A stretch of DNA of 64,000 nt from Bradyrhizobium sp. dw_411 (GCF_018449695.1 NZ_JAAVUY010000010.1:248001-312000), one strand, 5' to 3'; counted from the stretch's first letter, positions 35,161 through 44,490 are shown. Notes: generated from the sequence alone by a model not told the origin. Numbers and translations are program-made.

Positions 35161-36569
35161 GCACTGAACCGGCTCTGATGACGCTCATTGTGGTCGCGCA
35201 AGCGATAGCACAGAAAAAGCTTTCGTCGCGCGAGGTGACGCAATCCTGTCTCGACCGGATCGCGCAGTGGCAGCCAAGCCTGAACGCGTTCATGGCGATC
35301 GAAGCCGATACCGCATTGGCGGCCGCCGATGCTGCCGACGCCGATCTCGCAAAGGGCAAAAATCGCGGCGTGTTGCACGGCGTGCCGCTGGCGCACAAGG
35401 ACATGTATTACGACGCAGGCAAGATCGTCACCTGCGGCTCGCGCATCCGCCGCGATTTCGTCGCGACGACCACCGCGACCGCGCTGCAACGCCTAAAGGA
35501 CGCCGGCACGGTTCGGCTGGGCTCGCTGCAGATGTCCGAATTCGCTTACGGGCCGACCGGCCATAACGCACATTTTGGACCGGTGCATAATCCCTGGGAT
35601 CTCGCCTGCGTCACCGGCGGTTCGTCGTCTGGATCAGGCTCCGCGGTCGCCGCAAGGCTGACCTTTGCGGCCTTGGGTTCGGACACCGGCGGCTCGATCC
35701 GGATGCCGGCGCATTTTTGTGGCGTTACCGGGCTCAAGACCACCGTCGGCCGGATCAGCCGCGCCGGGGCAATGCCGCTGTCGCAATCGCTCGATACTGT
35801 CGGGCCGCTGGCGCGCAGTGTTGAAGACTGCGCGCTGTTGCTGGGCCTGATGGCGGGGGCCGATCCCGAAGATCCGACTGCGATCACAGGAACGGTGCCG
35901 GACTACGCTGCCGCGACAGCGGGATCAATCAAGGGTCTTACCATCGGCGTGCCCTCGGCGTTCTATGTCGATGATCTCGATTCCGAAGTCGCCGGAATTC
36001 TCGACGCGACTATCGCCGTGCTCAAACGCGAGGGCGCCAATGTCGTTCAGGTCGAACTGCCCGATCAGCGCCAACTCAGCGCCGCGTGCCAACTGGTGCT
36101 CGCCGTCGAAGCCGCGGCGTTCCACAAGCGATGGATGATCGAGCGACCGCAGGATTATGGCCCGCAGGTTTTGATGCGGCTGCAGAACGGGTTGGCGGTG
36201 CCGGGTGTATCGTATCTCGAGGCCGTTCGCTGGCGCGGCCCGGCGTTGTCGGCCTATCTCGCCGCCGTCGCCGGCGTCGATGCCATGATCGCACCGGTGG
36301 CGCCGGTCGCGGCTCCGACCATCGCCGAGAGCGATGTGGGCAACAGCCCCAACGCCGAAGCGGTGATCCAGCGGCTCACACGATTTACCCGCCCGATCAA
36401 TTACCTCGGGCTGCCGTCGCTCGCGATCCCCTCGGGCTTTACCCGCGGCGGCCTTCCCGTCGCGATGCAATTGATCGGCCGTTCCTTCGATGAGGCCATG
36501 TTGCTGCGGATCGGCGCTGCGTTCCAACGCATCACTGACTTTCACGACCGGGTGCCGAAACTCGCATGA
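35157..36569 (+). CDS. Amidase-signature hydrolase, AtzE/GatA-like
   Basis: A 470-aa amidase-signature enzyme with the full Ser-cisSer-Lys triad: Lys81 (PLAHKDMY), cis-Ser156 (GGSSSGSGSA) and nucleophile Ser180 (GSDTGGSIR), 24 residues apart as in the family. It hydrolyses a carboxamide to acid and ammonia; the exact substrate is not known. It lies inside a peptide-type ABC importer operon between the two ATPase genes, overlapping both neighbours, and is preceded by its likely AtzG-type partner. Hydrolysis of the imported compound is a reasonable inference. It is not the tRNA amidotransferase GatA, since no GatB/GatC is near. Confidence 0.9.
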   Translation: MSTEPALMTLIVVAQAIAQKKLSSREVTQSCLDRIAQWQPSLNAFMAIEADTALAAADAADADLAKGKNRGVLHGVPLAHKDMYYDAGKIVTCGSRIRRDFVATTTATALQRLKDAGTVRLGSLQMSEFAYGPTGHNAHFGPVHNPWDLACVTGGSSSGSGSAVAARLTFAALGSDTGGSIRMPAHFCGVTGLKTTVGRISRAGAMPLSQSLDTVGPLARSVEDCALLLGLMAGADPEDPTAITGTVPDYAAATAGSIKGLTIGVPSAFYVDDLDSEVAGILDATIAVLKREGANVVQVELPDQRQLSAACQLVLAVEAAAFHKRWMIERPQDYGPQVLMRLQNGLAVPGVSYLEAVRWRGPALSAYLAAVAGVDAMIAPVAPVAAPTIAESDVGNSPNAEAVIQRLTRFTRPINYLGLPSLAIPSGFTRGGLPVAMQLIGRSFDEAMLLRIGAAFQRITDFHDRVPKLA

Positions 36570-37549
36570 CGAAGCTCGTCGAAATACGCGACCTCAACAT
36601 CCGCTTCAGCGGCGAGCGCACGGTTCATGCCGTGAACGATCTCAGCCTTTCGCTCGGCGAGGGCGAAGTGCTGGGCCTGCTTGGCGAATCCGGTTCGGGC
36701 AAGAGCGTGACATTGCGCGCGCTGATGCGGCTGTTGCCGAAGAAGCGGACGCAAATCTCGGGAAGCGTACAGGTGCTGGGGCGCGATGTGCTGGCGCTGG
36801 ATGACGAGGAGCTATCGGCGTTCCGCGGCCAGACGGTTTCGATGATCTTCCAGGAGCCGGCGCTCGCGCTCGATCCGGTCTACACCATCGGGCATCAGAT
36901 CGCCGAAAGCGTGATGCGCCACGAGGGCAAAAGCCATAGCGACGCGATGGCGCGCGCGCTGGAAATGCTGGAAGTGGTGCGCATTCCCTCGGCCAAACGC
37001 CGGCTCGAGGCCTATCCGCATGAGATGTCCGGCGGCATGCGGCAGCGCGCGATGATTGCGCTGGCACTGGCCTGCAAGCCGAAGATATTGCTCGCGGACG
37101 AGCCGACCACCGCGCTCGATGCGACCGTGCAGATTCAGATCCTGCTGTTGTTGCGCGAACTGCAGCGCGAGTTCGGCATGTCCGTCATCTTCGTGACCCA
37201 CGATATCGGGGTCGCGATCGAAATCTGCGACCGCGTTGCGGTGATGTATGCCGGGCAGATCGTCGAGCAGGGCACACTGAGCCAGATCGTGCGCTCGCCG
37301 GTGCATCCCTATGCACGGGGCCTGCTGGCCTCGACCGTTCACGGCGCCAAACGGGGTCAACGGCTGGAGACCATTCCGGGCACGCCGCCTTCGCTCGACA
37401 AGGCGCCGGTCAATTGCTCTTTCGCGCCGCGCTGCAGTTTTGCCGAAGCCCGCTGCCTGGAGCAATTACCGCCCAACGTGGCGATCGGTCCGGACCGGAT
37501 CGCAAGATGCATCCTGGCGGAACGTGTCGAGGCCGTTGCCGCAAGGTAG
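36566..37549 (+). CDS. ABC importer ATP-binding protein, DppD/OppD type
   Basis: A 327-aa ATPase, last gene of the importer operon, its ATG overlapping the amidase stop. Walker A GESGSGKS at 40-47, signature MSGGMRQRAMIALAL, Walker B ILLADEPTTALD, switch His in VTHDIGVAI. A C-terminal Cys-containing extension is present (NCSFAPRCSFAEARC). It partners the DppF-type ATPase at 33899; splitting of the two ATPases by an amidase and its partner is an unusual operon order. Confidence 0.92.
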   Translation: MTKLVEIRDLNIRFSGERTVHAVNDLSLSLGEGEVLGLLGESGSGKSVTLRALMRLLPKKRTQISGSVQVLGRDVLALDDEELSAFRGQTVSMIFQEPALALDPVYTIGHQIAESVMRHEGKSHSDAMARALEMLEVVRIPSAKRRLEAYPHEMSGGMRQRAMIALALACKPKILLADEPTTALDATVQIQILLLLRELQREFGMSVIFVTHDIGVAIEICDRVAVMYAGQIVEQGTLSQIVRSPVHPYARGLLASTVHGAKRGQRLETIPGTPPSLDKAPVNCSFAPRCSFAEARCLEQLPPNVAIGPDRIARCILAERVEAVAAR

Positions 37550-37696
37550 TCCGACGCGATTCGGCGCTGATGCCGCAAAGCGGCAAACCCGGCGTGCTCC
37601 GAATACCCTAAATTGGAGTCGTCACATCCCCCGATTATAGATAGGTTTATGCGCGAGCGCGCAGGGATCGCGTGCATCAAAGGGGGGGAGTTTCCA

Positions 37697-37954
37697 ATGC
37701 AAGGCGAAGGTATTCTGGTTACGTTATTTGTCGGTCTGGTTGCCGGCTGGCTCGCCGGGAAGGTCGTGCGCGGCGCGGGTTTCGGGATCATCGGCGATAT
37801 CATCATCGGCATCCTCGGCGCGTTTATCGCGGGTTGGCTGTTTCCGAGGCTTGGCTTCCATATCGGTGGCGGCATCGTGGCGGAGATCATTTATGCCGCG
37901 ATCGGTGCCATCGTGCTGTTGCTGGTCGTACGGCTCATTCGGGGCCGTGTCTGA
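37697..37954 (+). CDS. GlsB/YeaQ/YmgE-family small membrane protein
   Basis: An 85-aa inner-membrane protein of the transglycosylase-associated (YeaQ) family: three hydrophobic helices with many Gly, including GLVAGWLAGKVVRGAGFG, IGDIIIGILGAFIAGWLF and AEIIYAAIGAIVLLLVVRLI. The ATG at 37697 follows a strong GGGGGGAG ribosome site. Members are linked to general or acid stress; the mechanism is unknown. A perfect hairpin terminator follows. Confidence 0.88.
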   Translation: MQGEGILVTLFVGLVAGWLAGKVVRGAGFGIIGDIIIGILGAFIAGWLFPRLGFHIGGGIVAEIIYAAIGAIVLLLVVRLIRGRV

Positions 37955-37984
37955 CGCCGCATAAAACGTAGCTCTCATGATTGA

Positions 37985-38020
37985 ATGGAGGCCGTCCCGA
38001 CAGACGGCCTCCATTTGATT
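37985..38020. terminator. Strong hairpin terminator between convergent genes
   Basis: A perfect 12-bp stem (atggaggccgtc with its reverse complement), six-base loop, then TTGATTTG. It lies between the YeaQ-type gene and the convergent DUF1236 gene and may serve both. Confidence 0.75.
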
Positions 38021-38040
38021 TGATCCAGACCGTCGTCGCC

Positions 38041-38457
38041 TTATTCGATGACTTCGACAATTCGATGGGTGCGCGGATCGACCAGTACGGTACGGTCGTT
38101 CACGACCGTGTAGCGATAGTCGCGGACGCCATATTCCGGCGGCACATCGTAATAGGTGACGCCTTGCTCGGGCAGAACGGCGCCAATACGCACGTCCTCA
38201 TTATACCGATAGGAAGGGCGATGCTGCTCGACCGCGTAACTGCGAAAGCGCGGGCGCTGATCGACGCCAAGGATTCCGTTGACGCCACCGACCACGCCGC
38301 CAATGACGCCACCGACGACGGCTCCGACCGGACCGGCAGCTCTTTCGCCGTCTCTTGAGCCTCGTTCAACGCCGCCGGGGACGCCTTGGGCCTGCGCTAT
38401 AACTGGCAAGGCCATTGTGACGGCAAGGGCGGTAATTCCGATAAAACGGCGGATCAT
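38041..38457 (-). CDS. Exported DUF1236 protein
   Basis: A 138-aa exported protein. Signal peptide MIRRFIGITALAVTMALPVIAQAQ; a Gly/Val-rich segment (GPVGAVVGGVIGGVVGGV, about 42-60) resembling a glycine-zipper; and a C-terminal DUF1236 unit with GVTYYDVPPEYGVRDYRYTV and VLVDPRTHRIVEVIE. The family is common in Bradyrhizobium and relatives, often in several copies, with no known function. The glycine zipper suggests contact with a membrane. Confidence 0.85.
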   Translation of the reverse strand: MIRRFIGITALAVTMALPVIAQAQGVPGGVERGSRDGERAAGPVGAVVGGVIGGVVGGVNGILGVDQRPRFRSYAVEQHRPSYRYNEDVRIGAVLPEQGVTYYDVPPEYGVRDYRYTVVNDRTVLVDPRTHRIVEVIE

Positions 38458-38682
38458 GATATCTCCTGAGGATTATTGGCTGAGGTGGAGACCCAACTCG
38501 CCGGGGTCCATTAGGTTCCGGCACCAGCCGGCGGTATCCGAGATTTCCTGGGTTTCAATCGCTTTTCCACCTCCGGATGTCCCCAACGCGTTTAGGTTAA
38601 TGTGACTTCAAATGGACGCTGGCCGCAAAAATCGGTAATAACGTGCAGCGCACCCGTTTTGGAATCAGGGGCCGCGCCCCCC

Positions 38683-40446
38683 ATGAAGAGATCAGAATTG
38701 ATGGCTGTTGCTCCCGGTGTCCGGCGTTCCGAACTCGGTGACGCACTGCGCGCGTGCCGCAATGCATTCATCGGCGTCGGGCTGATGAGTTGCATGATCA
38801 ACTTGCTCTATCTGACCGGCTCGCTGTTCATGCTGGAGGTCTATGACCGGGTGCTTCCTAGCCGCAGCGTACCAACGCTTGTCGGTCTCGCCATCCTCGC
38901 CAGCGGATTGTATATCGCCCAGGGCATTCTCGATCTCCTTCGCGGGCGAATCCTGGGGCGTATCGGCACGTCGCTCGATGAAACGCTCAATGCGCGCGTG
39001 TTCGACACCATTGTGCGCCTGCCGCTGATCGTCGGCGGACGCAATGAAGGCCTTCAGCCGCTGCGCGATCTCGACAATGTCCGCTCGTTCCTTGGCAGCA
39101 TGGGGCCCGGCGCATTCTTCGACCTGCCATGGCTGCCGTTCTATCTGGCGATCTGCTTTGCCTTCCATGTGATGATCGGCCTGACCGCCCTGGTCGGCGC
39201 GATCATCCTGGTGACGCTTACCGTCGTAACCGAGTTCCTGTCGCGCGCGCCCGCGCGCGAGGCGATGGGGCTGGCCGCGCGACGCAATGACATCGCCACC
39301 ACCAGCCGGCGCAACGCCGAAGTGCTGGTCGCCATGGGAATGGCCGGGCGCCTGACCAAGCGCTGGAGCGAAGCCAACGAGAAGTATCTTGCGGGCAATC
39401 AACGTGCCAGCGACGTCACCGGAGGCCTTGGTGCGATCGCCAAGGTCCTGCGCATGGTGCTGCAATCGGCGGTGCTCGCGGTCGGCGCCTATCTGGTGAT
39501 TCATCAGGAAGCGACCGGCGGCATTATCATCGCAGGATCGATCCTGAGCGCGCGGGCGCTGGCGCCGGTCGATCTGGCGATCGCGCATTGGAAGGGTTTT
39601 GTGGCGGCGCGCCAGAGCTGGCATCGGCTCAACAAGCTGCTCGACTCCTTGCCCGCCCGTACTGTGCCGACCTTGCTGCAAACCCCGTCGAGCCGCCTGT
39701 CGGTCGAAGCCGTCAGCATCGTGCCTCCAGGCGATCAGAAAATTACCGTTCAGGATGTCACCTTCGCGCTCGAGGCCGGCAACGGATTGGGCGTTATCGG
39801 GCCAAGCGGATCCGGCAAGTCTTCGCTGGTGCGTGCGCTGGTCGGGGTGTGGCAGCCGGTGCGCGGAAAAGTGCGGATCGATGGTGCGGCGCTCGACCAG
39901 TGGTCGTCCGACGTGCTCGGCCGTTACGTCGGCTACCTGCCGCAGGACGTCGAATTGTTCGCCGGCTCCGTCGCCCAGAATATCTGCCGGTTCGATCCGG
40001 AAGCCAATTCGCAGGCAATCATCGCGGCGGCCAAGGAAGCCGGCGTCCATGAGATGATCATCAAGATGCGCGACGGCTACGACACCCAGATCGGTGAGCA
40101 GGGAACTGCGCTGTCGGCCGGTCAGGCGCAGCGCGTGGCCTTGGCGCGGGCGTTGTATGGTGACCCGTTCCTGATCGTACTCGACGAGCCGAATTCCAAT
40201 CTCGATACCGAAGGCGACGAAGCGCTGACGCGGGCGATTCGCGCGGCGCGCGAGCGCGGCGCGATCGTGGTGGTCGTGGCGCATCGCCCGATCGGCATCG
40301 AGGCGGTCGATCAGCTTCTGGTGCTGAAAGACGGCCGGGCGCAGGCCTTTGGTCCCAAGGAAACCGTGCTGGGACAGGTGTTGCAGCGGGTCACGCCGCC
40401 TTCCCCGATCAAGATCGTCTCCGAAGGGGGAGTTGCCAAATCATGA
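38683..40446 (+). CDS. Type I secretion ABC permease/ATPase (PrtD family)
   Basis: A 587-aa half-transporter with six membrane helices in the first about 320 residues and an ATPase domain after. Walker A GPSGSGKSS near 373, signature LSAGQAQRVALARAL near 474, Walker B LIVLDEPNSNLD near 496, His switch in VAHRPIGIE. There is no N-terminal C39 or C39-like domain, as in the PrtD/HasD/AprD group that exports RTX-type proteins with uncleaved C-terminal signals. The start at 38683 or 38701 cannot be settled. It overlaps the adaptor gene by ATGA. The giant protein at 18848 carries a fitting C-terminal secretion domain and is the best cargo candidate in view. Confidence 0.9.
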   Translation: MKRSELMAVAPGVRRSELGDALRACRNAFIGVGLMSCMINLLYLTGSLFMLEVYDRVLPSRSVPTLVGLAILASGLYIAQGILDLLRGRILGRIGTSLDETLNARVFDTIVRLPLIVGGRNEGLQPLRDLDNVRSFLGSMGPGAFFDLPWLPFYLAICFAFHVMIGLTALVGAIILVTLTVVTEFLSRAPAREAMGLAARRNDIATTSRRNAEVLVAMGMAGRLTKRWSEANEKYLAGNQRASDVTGGLGAIAKVLRMVLQSAVLAVGAYLVIHQEATGGIIIAGSILSARALAPVDLAIAHWKGFVAARQSWHRLNKLLDSLPARTVPTLLQTPSSRLSVEAVSIVPPGDQKITVQDVTFALEAGNGLGVIGPSGSGKSSLVRALVGVWQPVRGKVRIDGAALDQWSSDVLGRYVGYLPQDVELFAGSVAQNICRFDPEANSQAIIAAAKEAGVHEMIIKMRDGYDTQIGEQGTALSAGQAQRVALARALYGDPFLIVLDEPNSNLDTEGDEALTRAIRAARERGAIVVVVAHRPIGIEAVDQLLVLKDGRAQAFGPKETVLGQVLQRVTPPSPIKIVSEGGVAKS

Positions 40447-41753
40447 GTGGCATTCAGAAGAAAGACGCGCGGTCGTCGATACGGTTGCATTTGATCATCG
40501 GGCTCGCGGTGGTCTTGGTTCTCGCCGGCGGCCTTGGCGGCTGGGCATCGACAGCCGAAATCTCGGGCGCGCTGATCGCGCCGGGCTCGATCGTGGTCGA
40601 TTCGAACGTCAAGAAAGTGCAGCATCCGACCGGCGGCGTGGTTGGCGAATTGCTGGCGCGCGATGGCGACATCGTGAAGGCCGGCGATGTGGTGGTGCGG
40701 CTCGACGACACCGTCACCAAGGCCAGCCTCGCGATCGTTACCAAGAATCTCGATGGATTATTGGCCCGTGCGGCGCGGCTGCAGGCCGAACAGCAGGGGC
40801 TCGACAAGATCATATTTCCTGAAGCGTTGCGGGACCGGTCCAAGGACCCCGACGCCAAGAACATCATCGCGAGCGAAGCCAAATTATTCGAGGTACGCAC
40901 GACCGGGCGAACCGGACAGAAGGCGCAATTGCGCGAGCGCATCACGCAGTTGAACGAAGAGATCGGCGGCTTGATGGCGCAGGAGAAGGCGAAAGATCAG
41001 GAAATCGCCCTCGTCGAAAAGGAACTGGCGGGCGTTCGTACGCTCTATGACCAGCATCTGGTGCAGATTTCGCGCCTGACGGTGCTTGAGCGCGACGCCG
41101 CCCGCCTCAATGGCGAGCGGGCGCAGTTCATCGCACAGCGGGCGCAGGCCAAGGGCAAGATCACCGAAACCGAATTGCAGATCATTCAGGTCGACAAGGA
41201 TCTGGTCAGCGACGTGTCGAAGGATTTGCGCGAAACCAACGACAAGATCGGTGAATTCGTCGAGCGCAAGGTGACCGCGGAAGACCAGTTGCGCCGCACG
41301 GATATTCGCGCCCCGCAGGACGGCATGGTGCTGCAATCGACGGTGCATACGGTCGGCGGCGTGATTACCGCCGGCGATGCCATCATGATGATCGTGCCGC
41401 AGGCCGATGCTTTGGCAGTCGAGGCCAAGGTCAATCCGCAGGATATCGACAAGCTGCAGATCGGCCAGAAGACGCTGCTGCGGCTCTCGGCCTTCAACCA
41501 GCGCACCACGCCGGAATTGAACGGCGTCGTATCCCGCGTCTCGCCCGACGTCACGACCGATCAGCGCACCGGGCAGTCCTATTACACGATCCGGGTCTCG
41601 ATGCCGGCGGACGAGATCGCCCGTCTTGGCGAGTCCAAACTGATCCCGGGCATGCCGGTGGAAGCCTTCGTGCAGACCGGCGACCGCACCATGATGTCCT
41701 ACCTGATCAAGCCACTGAGCGATCAGTTGATGCGGGCGTTCCGGGAGAAGTGA
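40443..41753 (+). CDS. Type I secretion membrane-fusion (HlyD/PrtE) protein
   Basis: A 436-aa adaptor. One N-terminal helix (about 17-38, LIIGLAVVLVLAGGLGGW), a lipoyl half (SNVKKVQHPTGGVVGELLARDGD), a long coiled coil (about 140-290), then the second lipoyl half and a beta-barrel with the family segment DIRAPQDGMVLQSTVHTVGG and VPQADALAVEAKVNPQDIDK. It bridges the ABC exporter to an outer-membrane TolC-like channel. No such channel gene is in the window, so it must be encoded elsewhere. Confidence 0.92.
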   Translation: MSGIQKKDARSSIRLHLIIGLAVVLVLAGGLGGWASTAEISGALIAPGSIVVDSNVKKVQHPTGGVVGELLARDGDIVKAGDVVVRLDDTVTKASLAIVTKNLDGLLARAARLQAEQQGLDKIIFPEALRDRSKDPDAKNIIASEAKLFEVRTTGRTGQKAQLRERITQLNEEIGGLMAQEKAKDQEIALVEKELAGVRTLYDQHLVQISRLTVLERDAARLNGERAQFIAQRAQAKGKITETELQIIQVDKDLVSDVSKDLRETNDKIGEFVERKVTAEDQLRRTDIRAPQDGMVLQSTVHTVGGVITAGDAIMMIVPQADALAVEAKVNPQDIDKLQIGQKTLLRLSAFNQRTTPELNGVVSRVSPDVTTDQRTGQSYYTIRVSMPADEIARLGESKLIPGMPVEAFVQTGDRTMMSYLIKPLSDQLMRAFREK

Positions 41754-41793
41754 CGGCGTCTGAGCCGTTCCAGCCCGGCAGATCCATCTGAGC

Positions 41794-41876
41794 CGTCATT
41801 CCGGGATGGTGCGTTAGCACCAGACCCGGAATCTCGAGATTCCGGGTTCGATGCTTTGCATCGCCCCGGAATGACA
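41794..41876. repeat. REP-like repeat R4, copy a
   Basis: cgtcattccggg at the start and cccggaatgac at the end are inverted, with an inner palindrome cccggaatctcgagattccggg. A second copy lies at 51435-51538. It fills the gap between the exporter operon and the convergent CinA gene. Confidence 0.88.
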
Positions 41877-41881
41877 GAATT

Positions 41882-42364
41882 TCACCGCGACAAATTCTGC
41901 AGCAGGAAATTCAACGCCGTCGCGGCGAACACCTGCATGTTGCCGAGCCGGTCGTTGCTGCCGGTTTCCAATGTCATCACGCTCGTTTCCGGTCCGGCGA
42001 TGCCCATGCAGCTATGGCCGGCGACGTCGCCATAGCGGTTGCCGGTTGGTCCGGTCGCGCCGGTTTCGGACAGGCCCCAGTCGGTGGCAAAACGGTTGCG
42101 GATCTGGCTGGCCAGCAGTTTCGCGTAGGGCTCCGACGCCGAGCGGATTCCCTTCATCGCCTCGTCGGGGATATCGACCAGAATCCGCCGCGCATCGCGG
42201 GTATAGACCACAGCCCCGCCGAGGAAATAGGCGGAGGCGCCGGGCACCGCAAGCAGGCTTGCCGAAATCAGCCCGCCGGTCGAGGATTCCGCGACCGCGA
42301 TGGTCTGGCGCCGTTCGATCAGTTTGACGGCAATCTTCTCGGCAATCGCCACGAGCTCTTTCAT
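41882..42364 (-). CDS. CinA C-terminal-domain amidohydrolase (PncC-like)
   Basis: A 160-aa protein made of the CinA C-terminal domain only. Family motifs are AESSTGG (about residue 25) and TGATGPTGNRYG (about 100). Such proteins deamidate nicotinamide mononucleotide to nicotinate mononucleotide in NAD recycling. The ATG at 42364 starts two bases after the stop of the upstream metallo-beta-lactamase gene, so the two are co-transcribed. The GATGPTGN version differs a little from the common GxAGPxG, so activity is likely but not sure. Confidence 0.8.
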   Translation of the reverse strand: MKELVAIAEKIAVKLIERRQTIAVAESSTGGLISASLLAVPGASAYFLGGAVVYTRDARRILVDIPDEAMKGIRSASEPYAKLLASQIRNRFATDWGLSETGATGPTGNRYGDVAGHSCMGIAGPETSVMTLETGSNDRLGNMQVFAATALNFLLQNLSR

Positions 42365-42366
42365 TC

Positions 42367-43296
42367 CTAGCCTTTCTTGTCGGCAAGCGAGTGATACACC
42401 ACGCGGATGAAGTTCTTGCTGGCGAGTTCGGTTGGCGCCCATTTGACGTCGAGATCGGCGAAGGGCTTGGCCGCCACCACGTCGTCTTCGCTTTTGCCTT
42501 CCTTGACCAGCTTGGCCATCCGGTCGCGCGCGGTGATTAACATGGTTCGGTATTCCACCAGCACGGCCCTGTCGGCGAGCGGCCCATGGCCGGGAACGAT
42601 CCGGGTCTTGGCGTTCACCAGCTTGAGATAGGCGTCGGTCGCAGCAATCATTCCCTTGATATTGCCGCCATTGGCGAAATCGATATTGGGGTAGCGGCCG
42701 GTGGTAAATGTGTCGCCGGTCGACAGCACGTTGGAACTCTTGAACCAGACGTAGGTGTCGCCATCGGTATGGGCGTTCTCGATATGCCTGAGATCGGCGA
42801 CGCGACCCCTGAGCCGGATATGAAAATTGCCGGTATAGGTCTTTGATGGCAGTGCTGCGTCCGCCACCGGTGGCACCTTGGCGCCGGTGAGGCCGTTGGT
42901 GGTTCCGGCCGCGAGCCGATTCCTGACGTTGATCTCGGAGACAACAGCCGCGCCGTCTTTGGCGAAGGGTTCATTGCCGCCGGTATGGTCGCCGTGGAAG
43001 TGCGTGTTGACGAGATATTTGATCGGCAGGTTCGAGACCGTCGAAATCGCAGCCTTGATCTTGTCATGCAGCGGGGCGTATTCGCCGTCCACCATGATGA
43101 TCGCGTCCTTGCCGATCGCGACCGTGATGTTTCCGCCCTGGCCTTCGAGCATATAGACGTTGTCGCCGAGATCGGTGGTCTTGATTTCGACCTTGGAGAA
43201 ATCAGGCAGCGACGGCGCGGCTGGCGGCTGCTGCGCGATAGCGGCGCCTGCCAGCATCAGTGTGGTTGTAACAACGGCTAGTCCGGTCCGAAGCAT
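42367..43296 (-). CDS. Exported metallo-beta-lactamase-fold hydrolase
   Basis: A 309-aa enzyme with a signal peptide (MLRTGLAVVTTTLMLAGAAIAQ). The canonical zinc motif HFHGDH spans residues 99-104, with THTDGDTYVWF-type and GHG motifs further on. It resembles the broad class of periplasmic MBL hydrolases near class B3 lactamases and cyclases; activity not assignable. GAGGGAGA precedes the ATG. It is 59 bases after the tcuB stop and tightly linked to the CinA-type gene. Confidence 0.85.
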   Translation of the reverse strand: MLRTGLAVVTTTLMLAGAAIAQQPPAAPSLPDFSKVEIKTTDLGDNVYMLEGQGGNITVAIGKDAIIMVDGEYAPLHDKIKAAISTVSNLPIKYLVNTHFHGDHTGGNEPFAKDGAAVVSEINVRNRLAAGTTNGLTGAKVPPVADAALPSKTYTGNFHIRLRGRVADLRHIENAHTDGDTYVWFKSSNVLSTGDTFTTGRYPNIDFANGGNIKGMIAATDAYLKLVNAKTRIVPGHGPLADRAVLVEYRTMLITARDRMAKLVKEGKSEDDVVAAKPFADLDVKWAPTELASKNFIRVVYHSLADKKG

Positions 43297-43355
43297 GAAA
43301 GTCTCCCTCTTGCGTTCTTGTTTGGATTGCCTTGCTTGCACCAGCAATCACGATT

Positions 43356-44462
43356 TTAAACATGCCCCATCATCTGCCGCTCGCGTGCGTAGCGTACCAG
43401 CGCGATGTAGCGATAGATGCCGTGCACGAATTTTCCGTAGGGCATGGTGATGAACAGCGAAAACACCACGCCGAGATGCAGCGCCAATAGCGGTCCCATC
43501 GCGGCCGTGTCGCGACACACGAGTAGCGCGAGGCCGGTGAAACTGGTCAGGAACAGCATCGCGATGAACGCGACATCCATGCCGGTGCGTCCCTGATCGA
43601 CCAGCACGGGATCGCGTTTGAATTTCTCCGCCAGCAGGCCGATGGGTCCAATCAACAACCCGATTCCGCCCAGCGTACCCAGCACCACCGGCAGGTCCCA
43701 CCACGGATATGGCGCCTCGCGCGCCAGCAGATAATGATACAGCGTCGCAACCGATGTGGCGGCAAAGCACAGCAGGAAGCCATAGAAGGTCAGGTGATGA
43801 TAGACCTTGCGCCAATCGCCGGGGCGTTCGTCCTCGTTGACGCAGCCGACGCCGCCGCCGTCCAGATAGCGCAATTGGCCGGCGTCCTTCATCGCTTGCC
43901 AAAGAGACTTCGGCTCGAATTTCATGCCGACCGGTTCGCCGATATCGCGCCAGAAGGCGCGCACGCCCATCAACAGCGCTATGATCGCATAGAGCAGCGC
44001 CGCGGTGAACAGCACCGCCATCGCATTGTGCGGCATCAGCGCGTAGAACGCGCCGGGCCCGGTGTGGACGCCGTAGAGAACCTGATGATCGTTGAACGCC
44101 GCAAAGCCGAAAATAAAGGCCGCGACACTCAGCGCGGCGATCAGGCTGATGGCCAGCCCATTACGCGCGAACAGGCCTGAAAACACCGTGGGCCACGCAT
44201 AGGCCGCGTAGGAATCGGCGCGGGCGATCGCGAGCGTTTTGGGGACATTGACGTTGAATTCATGCGGCGGCGAGAACTGGCAATCGGTGTAGCAGGCGCC
44301 GCAGGCGTGGCAGAGATTGGCGAGATAATTGAGGTCGCCGTCGGAAAACGAGCGGCGCATTTCCATCGCCGGGAATACCGCGCACAGTCCCTCGCAATAG
44401 CGGCACGAATTGCAGACCGTCATCAGCCGGTCGGCTTCTTCGAGGATTCTGGTTCCGTGCAT
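43356..44462 (-). CDS. tcuB: Tricarballylate utilisation membrane Fe-S protein TcuB
   Basis: A 368-aa membrane protein. Two iron-sulfur motifs are seen at the N-terminus: CNSCRYCEGLC (Cys17, 20, 23, 27) and CHACGACYTDC (Cys51, 54, 57, 61). About six helices follow. In Salmonella TcuB re-oxidises the FADH2 of TcuA and passes electrons to the quinone pool. An upstream TTG eight codons earlier is an alternative start. It lies on the same strand as tcuA, separated by an alpha/beta hydrolase gene. The call rests on Cys pattern, length, and context. Confidence 0.88.
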   Translation of the reverse strand: MHGTRILEEADRLMTVCNSCRYCEGLCAVFPAMEMRRSFSDGDLNYLANLCHACGACYTDCQFSPPHEFNVNVPKTLAIARADSYAAYAWPTVFSGLFARNGLAISLIAALSVAAFIFGFAAFNDHQVLYGVHTGPGAFYALMPHNAMAVLFTAALLYAIIALLMGVRAFWRDIGEPVGMKFEPKSLWQAMKDAGQLRYLDGGGVGCVNEDERPGDWRKVYHHLTFYGFLLCFAATSVATLYHYLLAREAPYPWWDLPVVLGTLGGIGLLIGPIGLLAEKFKRDPVLVDQGRTGMDVAFIAMLFLTSFTGLALLVCRDTAAMGPLLALHLGVVFSLFITMPYGKFVHGIYRYIALVRYARERQMMGHV

Positions 44463-44490
44463 CTTGCGCCGCTTTCCGTTCAACAATAAC

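Noticed and set aside
38692..40284. A 530-codon minus-strand open frame
   Set aside because: Antisense to the type I ATPase gene with intact Walker motifs on the plus strand.
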